DNA of 64,000 nucleotides, from positions 125,859,501 to 125,923,500 of the forward strand of contig NC_090989.1 in NCBI RefSeq assembly GCF_041146395.1. The letters run 5' to 3'. Source of the DNA: Eulemur rufifrons (lineage: Eukaryota; Chordata; Mammalia; Primates; Lemuridae). The first letter of the stretch is position 1, and every line of letters begins with the position of its first letter. This document shows positions 44,413-56,625 of the stretch, piece after piece. The notes under the pieces were generated by a model, which saw only the letters and a list, made by a program, of their open reading frames with translations, searched no databases and was not told the DNA's origin. The position numbers and the translations under genes are program-made.

Positions 44413-47400
44413 CTAGAAACCGGAGAGGATGAGGATAAGTAACGCCGCCTCTGTGAACCGAAGGCTTGTCTGCATTCCTACCCACGTCCTGTCTCTGGGC
44501 GAGACACAGTTCTCAGTACTCCTAGAGCTGAGGCAAACTTGCGTCCCACCCACCCGAGGGTCTGCTCCCTGCCTTCCATGGTGGGTGCTCTAGATGTGGA
44601 TTTTGAGGTTCTGTGAAGGAAAGGGGTGTTTCCTTTGACTGGCGCATACCAAAGGCCCACATGGGAAAGGGGATCCTGAAGTCCCATCATCTGGAGGGTC
44701 AAGGCAGAGAGGTGAGGTGTGTCCCTCCTGAGTGCCAGGGCTGCGGCCACTTGTTTCCGTTCTGAGCAGGCTGCGGATCACCAACCACCAGGCTGGCACT
44801 CTCTCACTAGGTCCCCTGAGTTACGCAGAGCCCAGAACCTGTGGCGAATGCTGTCCTGCGCCTCCTCAGACCCCCCTGCGGGACCGGCAGCCTCGCTCCT
44901 GGGCCCAGCTGCAGGCACAGCTGCCAGCACCAGCCCACTGAAGGTCATACTCCGTTCCCGGGGCAACCTTCAACCAATGGCTGGTCCAGGAGGGGTTCAA
45001 CAGCCCACCTCCTTGTCCCAATTTGGGACAACGGTGAAAAGCCATCCCAGCTCCAGACCTACCTAGGGGGTGGCGACTGCATCACAGCCCAACTCCGCTG
45101 CCGGCTCCTGCACCCACAGCTGTTGTCCTAAGGGTGCTCACTCCCTCTAAGAACTAATCCCACCCAAGTCTATCGCAGAGGCTGCTTCCCAGGGAGCCAG
45201 ACCTGCAACCAAGCATTTCCCCACGTAACAGGCAAGTCACCAGAGGCTCAGAGAGTCCCAAGGTCACATAGCCAATAATAGAATTGGGAGGAACCAGGGT
45301 CTTAGCAAAGCTCTGCATCGAGACCCAGAGTCCCAGCTCTGCCACTGGTTGGCTCCATTTCTCAACCTGTTTTCTCATCTCCCAGTGACCTCAAGTACAC
45401 ACAGCGGTTTCAGTTTCATGTTACCACCACGGTCACTTCCTTCCACTTCAGTTGCGTCCACTGGTTTCACCAAATATGTACTTAAATCTTTGACACTCTG
45501 TGATTGAAAGAAAAGCAAAAGCCTTCAGTTCCTACAGTTCCTCACTGGGCTCAGAGGGGAGCCCAGGAATGCAGTCGCACCATCAGCAGAAACGATTTCT
45601 TAAGGCTTTACCATGTTGTAAATAATTCTGAGTGCTTTGCTAGGAAAAACCAAAAATGTGCTATGGAAATTTTTAAAAATCTGCCACCTTTGCAGAGTTT
45701 GCCGTGGTAGAGATCTATTTCTTCACATAAAACATTTGCCTAAACACTCAGAGATCTGAGATGTAACACAGAATGGGATTCTTAGATTTAACCTTTTGGC
45801 CAAGACTGGTAAATCTGAGTAGTCCATCAAAGTAGGGAAAAACGGAAATTGATTTAACATTTATCCTGTCCTCCCCCACCCCACCCCCTCATACACACAT
45901 CCCCAAATGAGTTCATTCATAATGCTGGATGGGTTTTCCCCTTTGACGTGCCCCTTTTTGTGTGCTCATACTACAGCTGACAGACTTCCCTTTAGGGATG
46001 GTTGGAGCCTCTTCCACCCAAGCTATAAGTTCCCAGTTAATGGACTCACTGTACAGGCCAAGACTGCCAAGCAGGCACCCTAAGGACCCCTAACCCACCA
46101 GAGGAGGACGCAGATTTCAGACCTTGCCAACCTTCCGTAGCTCTTGCACACCGTGCCAGGGTTTGTAACTGCTGCCTTGCGATACGCAGCTGCCACTGCA
46201 TTTTAATTCCAGCCCAAATGAAAGAGATTTTTTTTTGTTTTTGGATGTCCAAAAATAATCAGAACCTCTTCACATTTTACGTGTTTGTAGAAGAAGACCA
46301 GTTAAGCCTGCCCATATATAGTACTCCAAGAGGCAGTCAGCTGTTGGGGAAGTCAGAGGAAGTTTTACTTTTGCCAAAGAAGTGGTGAGACTGTTTTTGT
46401 CTAAGAGGCCTTAAATGCTAAAATGTCAAAGCATTACACTACGGCAGCTAAGCCTCAGGTTCAAATCCCACTTCTGGCACTGGTTAGCTGTCAGTCTTTG
46501 GGTATGTTATTAATCTCTCAGCATCTCAAGTTCCTCATCTCTAAAATAGTTGTCACTGCCTCCAGAGCAGTGGTGCACACTTCCAGGCCCCACTCACGTT
46601 GTATCTGATGTGAACGGCACCCTCTGCCGTTGTGCAGTGTACCACGGAGGACAATTCCACCATGCCGGATCTTCCATCCTTGAGATCTGTTAATTTCTAA
46701 CGTGAGCCCACACAGCCTTGCAGGGGCTGCTCTTGCTAAATAAACAAAAGGGCTTCCACAGTTTCCTCCAGATGCCTGGCCACACCCAATGTCCTGCAGA
46801 TCACATTCTGTGGATCCCCTGATACAACACAACAGGAGAACACACACTGGAAAGGGGCGGTGCCAGGCACACCAGCCACTTTCTCCAGGAACCTGCCCCG
46901 ACTGCTGGGCAGAGGATTTGGGACCATCAGTGCTGAGCTGGGTGGGAAGTGTTTCAGCCATTTTCTGTCCTTCAGAGTCATCACAGAAAAATCTGCCATG
47001 ACAAATGCCTTCTAGGACTACACTGTTTGCTGTGTCCTCAGATGGGCTATGGGTGGCCTCGCTGACTCAGGTGCTGCCTGGGCCCCCTGTCCCACCACAG
47101 CTGTTGGCCAGACACTCAGGGAGGACGCACTTGAGCCTTCCCTTTTCCTCCTTTCCTCTGCAAGGGGAGGTTCCCATGAAGCAGGGAAGTAGCAATGGCC
47201 AAAACTCAGTGACTGGATAATGTAGAAGCTGAACGTTCGTTCAGAGTTGCGGAGGCCTTCAGCCTTAGAATGCCTGCCTAGGAAGGAACAAGCTGAGGCA
47301 CCTACTGTGTGTCTCGCAATGTGACAGGGTTTCACATTTCCCTGAATTCCCAAAGCAAAACTCTCAACAGGCGCTATTAGTGCCATTTTAAAGATCAACA

Positions 47401-50400
47401 CATAGAGGTTCAGAGAGGTTAAGTAACTTGCCTACAGTCACACAGCTAGGAAATAACACAGCTGAAATTCCAACTTGGATTTCTCCAGCTCCAAATTACC
47501 CTTCCAGCCTCTAGTCCTTGGCAGAAGGCTTTGGTCTCTTGCTCCGGAGAGAAGTGAGGAGAGAAAGTGACAGGAGAGGCTACACCTTTGGAATGGCTTA
47601 GTCCTAGGCACAACTGCCTCAGCTTTCAGGCTTTATGATGACAAGATGCATCTACTAGGTCAGGTGCTCGACTCTTTAGGCTGAGTGGTCAGCTAATGGA
47701 AGTCCATATTCCACTGCCATTAAAGATACTTTGGTTTTACTTATTAAAACAAGTATCTATACTGAAGGCTCCCGGACAAGCTCATTTTAAAAAAAATCAA
47801 TTATGATGAAATTTGAATGGAGGTCCACAGGTGACCCTGGAAAGGGCCCTAAACTATTCAGCTGAGACACGGGCTCCCAGACTCGGGTGGGCATCAGGGC
47901 CACCTGGAGGGCTCGTTAAAACACAGCTCACCCGGCCGGCCCAGAGCTGCTGACTCAGTAGGAGACCATAAGCTCCCAGGGGATACTAACACTGCTGGTC
48001 CATGGACCACATTTTGAAAACTGAACTAAAACCAAAAAACACCTGGGCAAGATTTAGCTGTTTAAGAAACAGCTGGGAAAAAGCAAGGTCTCCCCAGCAC
48101 CCCCACCGCCCCAGCTCTGCCACCCACAGGGGGCTTCCTCGTCTCCCTCACCTGCCTCCCCCTTCGCCACCCAGGGCTCTCTGTCTCCTTGAAGCTGGGC
48201 ACAGTCACAGTCTTTAACACACACCAAAAACTGTTCCAGATCCCACGGCTCCAAAAGCAGATGTCTCAGAAAGCAAGAAGAGGCGAGGCCAGGGAGGGGG
48301 CGACACCTGGGACTGGCAGCCTGTCAGGCGGAGCCTGTGGGGGTGGGGGGGTCTGACACCCACGCCACGTGCAGGCAGGCAGCCCGCCTGGAGCACGCGA
48401 TCCGTGCGTCTGGCAGTACCAGGGACAGTCTGAGCTCGCCCAACAAGCCACAGGTAAAACAGGCTGCACCAAGTTGGGGGCCTTCCCAAGCCAGTTTCTG
48501 TGGGAGTTGGTTGTGCCACCAAATCAAACGAGCCACCCAATTCAGAAATAACTGTGCAAAAGAAAAAAAGAATCCTTCACTTTACAGCAGTGGGGTCCAG
48601 AGTTCCGTGTCAGCAGGGGCTAATGGATTTAATTTGCACGTTTTAAAAAAACATCCGTTATGTGTCCACTTCAAGTAGTTTAGCTGGAAGATTTCTCTGG
48701 TGGTGTAGAAATCACCGATTCCCTTTGAAGGAGTTGAATATTTGCTTTGAAAATCACACTCACATACACAGAGGTTTCTTTCAAATGCTGAAGAGTCTTG
48801 ATTGGAGAATTTCGTCCAGGTTGCTGATTAAAAGAGGACTAAATATGCCATGTCCTTGGTGTGCCAATCTTGCAATTTCTTTTCTTAAATTTCAATGCTA
48901 GACATAATACATATATCCCAGGCTTGGAAGTTTGATTACACATTCATTGAATCAAAAAATATTTGTTGAGCACTGACTAAAATCCAGGTACTGAGTGTAC
49001 AACAGTTGGGAGGGAAAAAGTCTTTGCTCTCATGGAGTTAATGTCTGACTCTACCAAGAGAGGATAAACTAATGATCGGAAATAATCAGAGACCCAGAGG
49101 AGAGCTCGGAATGAGATGGTTCCTTTCCAGTATATTACAAAGGAGCCTGGTTTGATTTAAAAGGGAAGAACGCTGTCATGAGAAAACGATGCTGGAGGAG
49201 AGAGACAAAGGAGGAGAGTGTCCTCGGCAGAGGGGCCGTGGAAGAGCCTGGAGGCTGGTGGAGCTGGACCCCAGAGGATGGGGGAGGGGGCTGGCAGAGG
49301 ACGTAAGACAGATCAGATCCCACAGGGCCCTGTGGGCCGCAGTACCGACTTCTGTGTTTATTTTCAGAGTCATACAAAGCTTTAGAACCGTTTTAAGCAG
49401 TGGAGTGACGTGATTGAATTTATTTTTTAAGAAGATCACTTTGGCTCTGAATGAGAACATATTGGAAGGGAGACCTGTTATTAGGAGATTGGAGGAGTCA
49501 CGGCGAGGGATGGTGGAGAGAAGTGGAGGGATTCCAGCGTCTCTGGGACCTGAAACAGGTCTTAAGGACAGACTGGATCCAGGGGGGTGGTGCCCCTCCT
49601 CTAGACATGGGGGTGCCGGGCCAGGCACGAGGAGGGCAGTGCTCAGCTTGCTCTTAGGTGGCGTAAGCCACAGGCCAGCTGGAGCTGAGTCTCAGGGGCG
49701 AAGCGAGGGCTGGAGATGCAGAGGGAACAGGTACAGAGATAGAGAGTGAAGCCCCAGGGATGAAGGAGATTTTCCAGGGAAGAGGTAAGGATGAGAGGAC
49801 AAATGGGGCTGGGTCGAAACCCCAGGGAACTTAGGGGAAAACCAAGAGAATGTGGTGGGATGGAACCAAGAGAAAAGGTGCTGCAAGAGGTGGAGGGTGG
49901 CCAGGACTCCAGGAGTTCAGGTGTGATGAGGACCACACGGAGTGATTGTCACGGTCAGCAGAGTGCAGGACCTTGTGGGGCAGGACACTGCCCCGAGTCT
50001 ACTGAGGAGTGAGGGACAGGACCCTGTCCAGAGGATTCTTCCAAGTGAGGCTGTCCAGTCCCCTCTGTCTGGGACTCCACCAGTGAGATGACCCACCAGG
50101 TCTGCACAGAGCAAATGCTCAACACCTGCCACCTCTGGTCTTGGAACGAGGCAGGAAAGAAATAGGTACATGGAAAGAGAACGCAGCCCGTCCATACCTG
50201 TATGGCTGACTGGGATCGGGAGGTCTTGCTGACTAGAAGATGACTCCTATCCTCTCTGGATTTTCCCTGAGGAAAGTCAGTTCTACCTTCGTATAGCAGC
50301 TTTTAAAAATCTACCTCCCTGCCAGCTCAAGTCTCTACAGACGCGTCCCCTCTGTGAAACGCCATAACCTTCCTACTGACATCAAACCACGTGTCTCTCC

Positions 50401-53400
50401 TTTGGAATCTGCCTGCGCCACAACCAGGAACCTGGCAAGGAAAGGCAGCACCGTCTCCCTCTCGTGAGGCCGCGGCTGGATGGCTGTCAGCATCTGAAGG
50501 AGCCCCCGAGTGTGGTGCTTGCTGGCCGCCTCTCTCCGAGTGCGTGCAGGCCCCAGAGCCTGCGGCCGGGCTGAGCTGCAACTGACAGCTCCCGGCCAAT
50601 CCATCTTCCAGCCCGCGCCTGATGCTCCTGGTGGTTAATGATGGATCCGAGGAGGCTGCCTTCTGGTCCACCGCTGCTGTCACCTGTCACATTACGATCT
50701 CAGAGCCCAGAGAGAGACCTTCCTCTGCACTCCAGTCCATCTGCCTTCAAGTCACCACTGCCTTGGCATTGCTTCCACAAGTGGGCTCCCCCTGGATTTG
50801 TTGGCTGGTGAGGGGCTACTCCAATCTGTTCACTGGCTTGACGCTCCTGTCTGGGGCTCTGTGTCCAATGAGTGCGAGGAACCAAGAGTGGGGAACGTGG
50901 CGCCGTCAGACAGGCTCTGCCTAGAGTGTAGCCTTAGCTACCAAAGGTGGAGCAAGCTGGATCCGGGTGACACCTGACTCGGGCTGTGGTAGGCTCACTC
51001 GACTCACTGGCCTCTCCCTGAGCAACGGGTGAAACACCCACGGGAAAAGCCCCACAGGCTGCAAAGCACGGGGGTGTGGCACAAGGGGAGGACTTGCACT
51101 AAACTTCAGGAAGTACAGAGAGGTTCTCTGAGAATGGCCACAGTCTCTCTGTGCAGCTGTGTCTCCGGGATAGTTCACACGAAGTCCAGAGGGGAAGAGG
51201 ATCCTGAGGACGCCCAGCACAGCCTGGCCCGAGGACTCGCTGCCACGGGCTAAGGCTGCCCCCATCTGCATCACCAGCTGTCACTCAGAGGCCTTTGGGT
51301 CGGGTCCTGTCAGGGACTCTGGCAGGGTCTGTCTGCCAAGATCAGCAAACTTCTGACGTCCTGAGGGATCTAACAGGCAGGCCAGGGCTCCAGCCAGCTT
51401 GTGATGAGAGGAAGACACAGAGAAGCTGGCCCCGAGCTCACGCCACCCCCACCCCCGCTCAGACTGCAGCTGACTTCCCGCCCCTCTCAGCCTGGCGGGA
51501 AGGGCTGGCACAGGAGAGCCCCTTTCCTCCACCCTCTGGCTCGCCCAGCAGGGGACTGGCAGACAAGGCCCTCAGCCATCCCAGTGTAGCAGCCTCAGGT
51601 GTGATTCAGTTTGCCAAGGGGCTCAGGTGCTCCTGGGGCTCTGAGAGCCCCTGGAAGTTGGAAGCGGCTGCCCGCTCAAATGCTCTCAGAAATCCACCGG
51701 CAGATGAAGCCCTGCTGAGGAAAACCAAGGCAGGCAAGGATCGTCTCTTACCTTTGATTCTTTCTTCTTGATTTTCTGAGGTAGGCACGGTCTCTGAAGA
51801 AAGACAATCTGCTTGGTGGACACACTCCCTTCCCTGTAACACACGGAGCTGAGATGAGTCATGTCATACCTGGAGGAACCCCAAGCCTGGTGCAGACATG
51901 GCCATCCCTGACTTCATTAAAGCAGGCTGCCCACAGCGCTGGGAGAGGTTCGAAGTCAAGAAGCAGCCCGCTCCTCTCTGCCACTCGCAAGCCATCACCC
52001 TGGCTTCCGGGGACTACCTCAGATGCCCAACACAAGCGTTGGGGGTCCCCGCAGAGTCAACTTCCCAGCTGGGAATACCCGCTCCCTTGACACGTGGTGA
52101 CAGCAGCATCTTGGCCAAATGAGGACACAGTGACTGGCTGCTTCGGTGAATCTCAAAGGGGCAAGGGCCTCTCCCAAGTTTACCTTTGGGAACGAGGGCC
52201 GGGGTGGGCAGGTGGGCAAGGACCTGGGTGATGGGCTCAGCCCACCAGCGGCTACAGGGCAGCAGGCAGGGGGCGGGCACAGCTCCCGCAGGCGTGCCAA
52301 AGACCGTGCCACCAGGCGGGGTCTGCTCCTCGGCTCTGACTCCCATTAACCACAGGGCCAGGCTGCCTACTTGTTAAGACACAGTGAGGGCTCTTCCCTC
52401 CCAGGAGGCAGGACCCCGCGGAGCTGCCTTTCAAGATGAAAGAAATATTGTAAAGGAGACCCTTGCTGTTTCCCCTGCTGATGAAGTCACCCTTCTGATG
52501 ACTTTATTATTTTATTTTTAATTGCCAAATAATAATTGTATATATTTATGGGGCACAATATGATGTTCTGATATATGTTTACAATGTAGAATGATTAACT
52601 CAGGCTAATTAGCAAATCCATAGCCTCACATACTTTTTTATGTGGTGGAAACATTTAAAAGTAACTCTTTTAGCAACTGTGCAATACACAGTATGTTATT
52701 ATTTATAATAGACACCATTCTGTGCGACAGATCACCAAAGCACATTCCTGCTGTCTTGCTGAAACTTTGTACCCTTTGATCAATCTCTCTCCTTTCTGCA
52801 TCCACCCACCTCCCTCAGCCTCTGGCAACTTCTATCAATTCAACTTTTTTAGATTCCACATATAAGTGAGATTAGGCGGTGTTTGTCTTCCTGTGCCTGG
52901 CTTACTTCACTTAGCATAGTGTCCCCTAGGTTCATCTTTGTTGTCACAAATGACAGAATTTCCCCCTTTTGAAGGCTGAATAGTATTCCACTACGTATAT
53001 ATACCACATTTTCATTATACAATCATCTGATGACGGACACCTAGGTGGCTTCCATATCTTAGCTACTGTGAATAGTGCTGCAAGAACACGGCAGTGCAGA
53101 CATCTCAATATACTGATTTCGGTTTCTTTGGATGTATACCCCGAAGTGGGATTGCTGGATCATATGTAATTCCAGTTTCCATTTTCTGAGCAAGCTCCAC
53201 ACTGTTTTCCACAATGGCTGTATTCATTTACAATCCCAACGGTGTACAAGGGTTCCTTGTTCTCTGCAGCCTCAACAACACTTACTTTTTGTCTTTTTGA
53301 TAATAGGTATTCTAACAGGTGTGAGGTGATCTCTCATTATGGTTTTAATTTGCATTTCTTAGACCTCTATTTTGCAAATATCTTCCTGTGTTCCAAAGCC

Positions 53401-55131
53401 TCAGCGGGAAAGGAGGGAGAGAATTAACATTTGCTCGGCACCTATTTTGTGTCAGGGGCTGGGCTGGGTGATTTCACACATAATGGCTCATTTACGCCTC
53501 ACCACAGCACTCCAAGGAATTGACTGGCGCTTGTACAGAAGGAAACAGAAACTCACTTCAGGTCCAGGAGCAGGTTCAAGACCACCCAAGGATTCACACA
53601 CAGCCCTGCCTGGTTCCAGGTACTCCCCATTCTACCATGGGGGGTCATTTAAGGAGCAGGAGGTGGAGCATTAGGGAGGATTATTCAGCAGGTGTGCATG
53701 AGACAGACACCTGCCTGCACGCTCTGGATTTAGATGGCTCAGAGCCAGCTGGAGCTTCACATTCAAATACATCCTCACCCTGAGGCTTGTCCTCTGGAAA
53801 CAGACTAGGACACTGACTCAGAGAAGCTACGTGACTTGACCAAGGTGACACAGTTAGCAAGTGGCAGACTCAGGGCTTGGGTTCAAGTCTTCAGGCCCCA
53901 AATCCACTCCGCTGCGTTGCCCTGTGCCTGCGAAAGTCTTTGCTGAGAAACACCATGGCGCTCCCGGTGGACAGGGGCGCACAGGTGAAAGGTGGCCACA
54001 GACTGGCTCCTGCAGGTGCGCAGACCCACGGCGACCCAGGGTCAGGAGGGAGTCGTGCTGATGAGCTGGAGGAGGGACCCAGGAAAGGCAGTGATCGTCC
54101 TGGTCATTCTCCACTCTCAGTCAGCCCTCTCACCAGCCTTACCTCGCGCTGCCCATCACCCCGCAGCGGGGAATGTGCAGCAGGGTGCGAGGAAGGCAGG
54201 GCGGGTGCTGCGGGCCACGGGATGGGCGTTCCTGCAGGTCAGCGGAGGGCGGCCTGGTGCAGGAGAAGCCCAGGTTCTGCCACTTACTGGCTTCACAGCC
54301 TCAGGTGTGTCACTGAGCCTCCCTAGCCCGTTTCCCCATCTGAGGACAACTGGGAACCATAGCTATGTTACGGCCCCACAGGGGTTGTAACTTAGATAGC
54401 AAATCCAAAATCCAGATGGAAGGCCTTGTACGCTTGCCATGACTGGGCTCAAGGGATGGCGGGCAGAGCTGAGGGTGGACAGATGACCATGAAGGTGGAG
54501 TTGTCAGGAATGCCACAGCAGGGCCCACACTGCAGTCCTCACCGCCCCTTTGTGGGGCCACTGCCCAGTGCCACGGTCTTGGGCGAGTCGCTCAACCTCC
54601 CTGGCCACAATGTCCTTGGGTAGAACATGGGTTTAATTAAAAAAAAATCCCATCTCATAGGTTTTTTCTTTTTTTGAAGACAGAGATTTTATATACAAAG
54701 TGCCTATGTAGCCTAGCACAGGGCATATAGTAGGTGCTGAATTTCCTTTGCATCGGAGGGTGGCTGATCTCTGACCTGCTGAGGAGTAATGATTCCTGGC
54801 CAAGGCTCCCCACTTGGGAAGACGGCGCAGGGGAGAACTCTGGGGTGGGGCGGGGTGGAGAACGTGCAGCTCTGGCCCTTCCCAGCTGGAGAGTTCACGG
54901 AACCACACCAAGCCGCATAGGCTTGTCACGGATTACACGAGTTATACACATGAAGTGCTTATTAGGAACAGCACCTAGCACAGAGTTAAACGTTCAACAT
55001 AGTAATAATAATTACTGTTACTGTTACCTGGTAGTCTTGACGACGGGAGTTGGCAGCACACAGGTGAGCTGCCAGCCATAGGCTGCGAGCGAGTTCAGCA
55101 GGGGCACGTAGTCTGTCTGCACCTCCACACC
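44011..55131 (-). CDS. RFTN1: RFTN1 (raftlin), C-terminal part: last three coding exons
   Basis: On the - strand, joining 55131-55028, 51833-51752 and 44412-44011 gives 195 C-terminal residues and a TGA, in phase and with GT-AG introns. The sequence starts GVEVQTDYVPLLNSLAAYGW, passes through STKQIVFLQRPCLPQKIKKK, and ends in a Lys/Glu-rich then Gly/Glu-rich tail. It matches the raftlin C-terminus as I know it. Raftlin is an N-acylated protein of lipid rafts that supports B- and T-cell receptor signalling and TLR uptake. The acylation site and most of the globular part are encoded to the right of the window. The tail after about residue 95 of this fragment looks low in complexity and is the part that varies most in length and sequence. 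I looked for the preceding exon in 55132-64000 and did not find it. Confidence 0.95.
45225..45345 (-). repeat. MIR fragment, antisense
   Basis: 'agaggctcagagagtcccaa' then 'gtcacatagccaataataga'. Confidence 0.6.
46430..46560 (+). repeat. MIR
   Basis: 'caggttcaaatcccacttct', 'ctttgggtatgttattaatc' and 'cctcatctctaaaatagttg'. Confidence 0.75.
47365..47515 (-). repeat. MIR, antisense
   Basis: 'catagaggttcagagaggtt' then 'aagtaacttgcctacagtca'. Confidence 0.8.
47865..48025. repeat. MER5-like piece
   Basis: 'gcatcagggccacctggagg', 'agctgctgactcagtaggag' and 'ttgaaaactga' resemble a diverged MER5 copy. Confidence 0.45.
48940..50120 (-). repeat. L2 copy, antisense
   Basis: It opens with the reversed L2 3' end ('atttgttgagcactgactaa'). 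It continues with 'ccacagggccctgtgggccg', 'agtggagtgacgtgattgaa', 'gaagatcactttggctctga' and 'gagacctgttattaggagat', all antisense L2 text in the right order. The long - strand frame 49176-49628 is within it and is not a gene. Confidence 0.7.
51752..51833 (-). CDS. RFTN1: RFTN1 penultimate exon
   Basis: This 82-nt exon lies between gtgttacag and tcaaag|gtaaga on the - strand. One base completes the Arg codon, then EGSVSTKQIVFLQRPCLPQK followed by IKKKESK in phase 0. The basic IKKK stretch begins the charged region that continues in the last exon. Another frame across this exon is also open on the - strand but does not join to the flanking exons. Confidence 0.95.
52505..53390 (-). mobile_element. 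L1 3' UTR fragment, antisense to + strand
   Basis: 'tgtatatatttatggggcac', 'ccacatataagtgagattag', 'gaatagtattccactacgta', 'tgggattgctggatcatatg' and 'tttaatttgcatttcttaga' are successive reversed L1 3' segments. It has the same orientation as RFTN1 transcription. Confidence 0.9.
53420..53640 (-). repeat. MIR, antisense
   Basis: 'gcacctattttgtgtcaggg' then 'ctcatttacgcctcaccaca'. Confidence 0.65.
53790..53940 (-). repeat. MIR, antisense
   Basis: 'ctcagagaagctacgtgact', 'gtgacacagttagcaagtgg' and 'cttgggttcaagtcttcagg'. Confidence 0.7.
54265..54360 (+). repeat. MIR fragment
   Basis: 'caggttctgccacttactgg' then 'gcccgtttccccatctgagg'. Confidence 0.65.
54940..55027 (+). repeat. MIR 3' end abutting the RFTN1 donor
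   Basis: 'gtgcttattaggaacagcac' and 'ctagcacagagttaaacgtt' then 'atagtaataataattactgt' are MIR 3' text. It runs up to the splice donor of the antepenultimate RFTN1 exon. Confidence 0.5.
55028..55131 (-). CDS. RFTN1: RFTN1 antepenultimate exon
   Basis: This 104-nt exon lies between the acceptor tttgtccccag and the donor actaccag|gtaaca (read on the - strand). It encodes GVEVQTDYVPLLNSLAAYGW then QLTCVLPTPVVKTT and two bases of an Arg codon, entering in phase 0. The segment is the most conserved-looking part of the window's raftlin sequence. The intron sequence just past the donor resembles the end of a MIR element, so the donor sits at a repeat edge. Confidence 0.96.
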
Positions 55132-55571
55132 CTGGGGACAAAGGCCGTCGTTAGGGCTGCTGCCGCCTCAGGCCAACTCCCAAGCAATGAGAGGGACTGT
55201 GCCACCCGCCAACCCAGCAGAGCAGAGAAGAGGCGGGAGAGCTCTACAGCCTGGAGGCCCCGGCTCCAGCGCCTGCGAAGAGTTAGAAAGTTTGCAGCCA
55301 GACTGCCAACACGGGGTTTCCTTCCAGGCCCCGACTCAGTCTGTGTAGTCGGCAAAGAATTAGAGCCAAAAGATTAATCCATTCATTTTGTTTTATTCTT
55401 GTCTGGACAAATAGCCTCCTGTGAGTTTCACTGAAGAAGCACAATTGCCTCACCTCAAAGACATATTCAGGGATTTGACAACACACTGCTCTGGACGATT
55501 TTAGAGCGCGCTGTGGGGAGTTAAACTACGTTTGGCAAATGATCGAGTCATTTGCATCCAGCCACAGCAGC

Positions 55572-55580
<9 letters not shown>

Positions 55581-55609
<29 letters not shown>

Positions 55610-55655
55610 GGCATGTATGCACGTGTGCACACACACACACAGGCACACACACGGG
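55581..55655 (+). repeat. CA microsatellite
   Basis: About 14 uninterrupted CA units (55581-55609) and shorter CA tracts to 55651, broken by 'ggcatgtatgcacgtgtg'. Likely polymorphic. Confidence 0.97.
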
Positions 55656-55984
55656 CAGCTTCACCTGTGCGATGCATCCTGCCCTGCGGCATAAATGAAT
55701 GCTGCCCGTTTTATTTCAAATTAGGAATGGGTGGGGGTGACATTTGTCTTTCATTTTAAAACCTCAGCCCTACTGGAACAGGGAGAGAACCCTAACATGA
55801 GGCCACTGCTCTGGGTGTCACTGTTCGGGCCATTCTCACTGAAAGGGCCTCATGTCCTGCTCTGGGCTCCTCACTCACACTGCAAGTGTAGCCCCTACCC
55901 TGACCTTTGTATACACTGGAGTCCCGTCTCTCTCCGTCTGGCTTCTTACAGTTGGCTCCAGAAAATCTCAAACACGTACCCAGA

Positions 55985-56075
55985 TTCCTTCCAGTCCAGA
56001 CCCACTGAATCAGGAACTCTGGGGATGGGGCCCCAGAATCTGTGTTTTAAAATCAGTCTGAGAACCACTGCCTCG
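55985..56075. repeat. MER5-like right part
   Basis: 'gaatcaggaactctggggat', 'ccagaatctgtgttttaaaa' and 'agtctgagaaccactg' match the right half of MER5-type elements, with the terminal repeat intact. Confidence 0.7.
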
Positions 56076-56274
56076 GTAATGTCTTAGGTCCCTTCTGGCA
56101 AAAGGGAAGAGTCTACAATTCGGTGGCCAGAATCTATCAGGTGTTACCTCACATCTAACCTTTCCTATCATTCTCCATGTGAGGAAAAACCCAGATGGAC
56201 TTTTAGAGGATCAGCGGTCAGGTATACTGCTGCAGCAGAAGAGAATGGAAGGGGGAGGGAGAAAAGAATGACAG

Positions 56275-56625
56275 TGTTATGGTCTGAATGTGACCCCTGA
56301 AACCTTCCGTGTGTGGGAAGCTTGATCCCCAATGCAGTGGTATCGGGAGGAGGGGGGCTCACGGGAGGTGTCAGGTCAGGAAGACTCCATCCTCGTGAAT
56401 GGATTGATGCCCATCATGAAAGGTCTTGACCGGCAAGTTCAATCTCATGCCCCCATCCCCTTTGCCCTTCCACCATGGGACTACGCAGCAAGAGAGCCCT
56501 CCCCAGATGCCAGCCCCTTGGTCTCGGACTTCCCAGCCTCCAGAACCGTGAGCCAATATGTCTCTGTTCACTATAAATAACCCAGTCTCAGGAATTCTGT
56601 TATAGCAGCACAAAATGGACTAAGG
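56275..56625 (+). mobile_element. MaLR LTR (MST/MLT1-like), solo
   Basis: It opens tgttatggtctgaatgtgac and runs through 'tgatccccaatgcagtggta', 'catcctcgtgaatggattga' and 'acttcccagcctccagaacc' to 'ttctgttatagcagcacaaa'. That order is the LTR of ERVL-MaLR retrotransposons. No internal retroviral sequence adjoins it, so it is a solo LTR. Confidence 0.85.

Larger units (their letters stand above)
44413..51751 (-). other. RFTN1 last intron (7.3 kb)
   Basis: GC-rich intron with many overlapping chance frames. It holds MIR copies (45225-45345, 46430-46560, 47365-47515), a MER5-like piece (47865-48025) and an L2 in - orientation (48940-50120). Stretches 44413-45220, 45350-46420, 46560-47360, 48030-48930 and 50130-51750 show nothing recognisable. 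Confidence 0.85.
51834..55027 (-). other. RFTN1 penultimate intron (3.2 kb)
   Basis: Intron holding an L1 3' fragment (52505-53390) and MIR copies (53420-53640, 53790-53940, 54265-54360, 54940-55027). Bases 51834-52500 are GC-rich with no recognised content. Confidence 0.85.

Noticed and set aside
48214..48678. Cluster of overlapping frames on both strands
   Set aside because: GC-rich intron with few stop codons by chance. No family is recognised and no splice-flanked exon fits.
49176..49628. 150-codon - strand frame
   Set aside because: It lies in an antisense L2 copy; the peptide is proline- and serine-rich with no known domain.
53877..54390. Long + strand frames of 149 and 132 codons
   Set aside because: They overlap MIR-derived and GC-rich intron sequence, show no recognised domain, and lie antisense to RFTN1.
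55532..55759. Frame with a His-Thr run
   Set aside because: It is the translation of the CA microsatellite.
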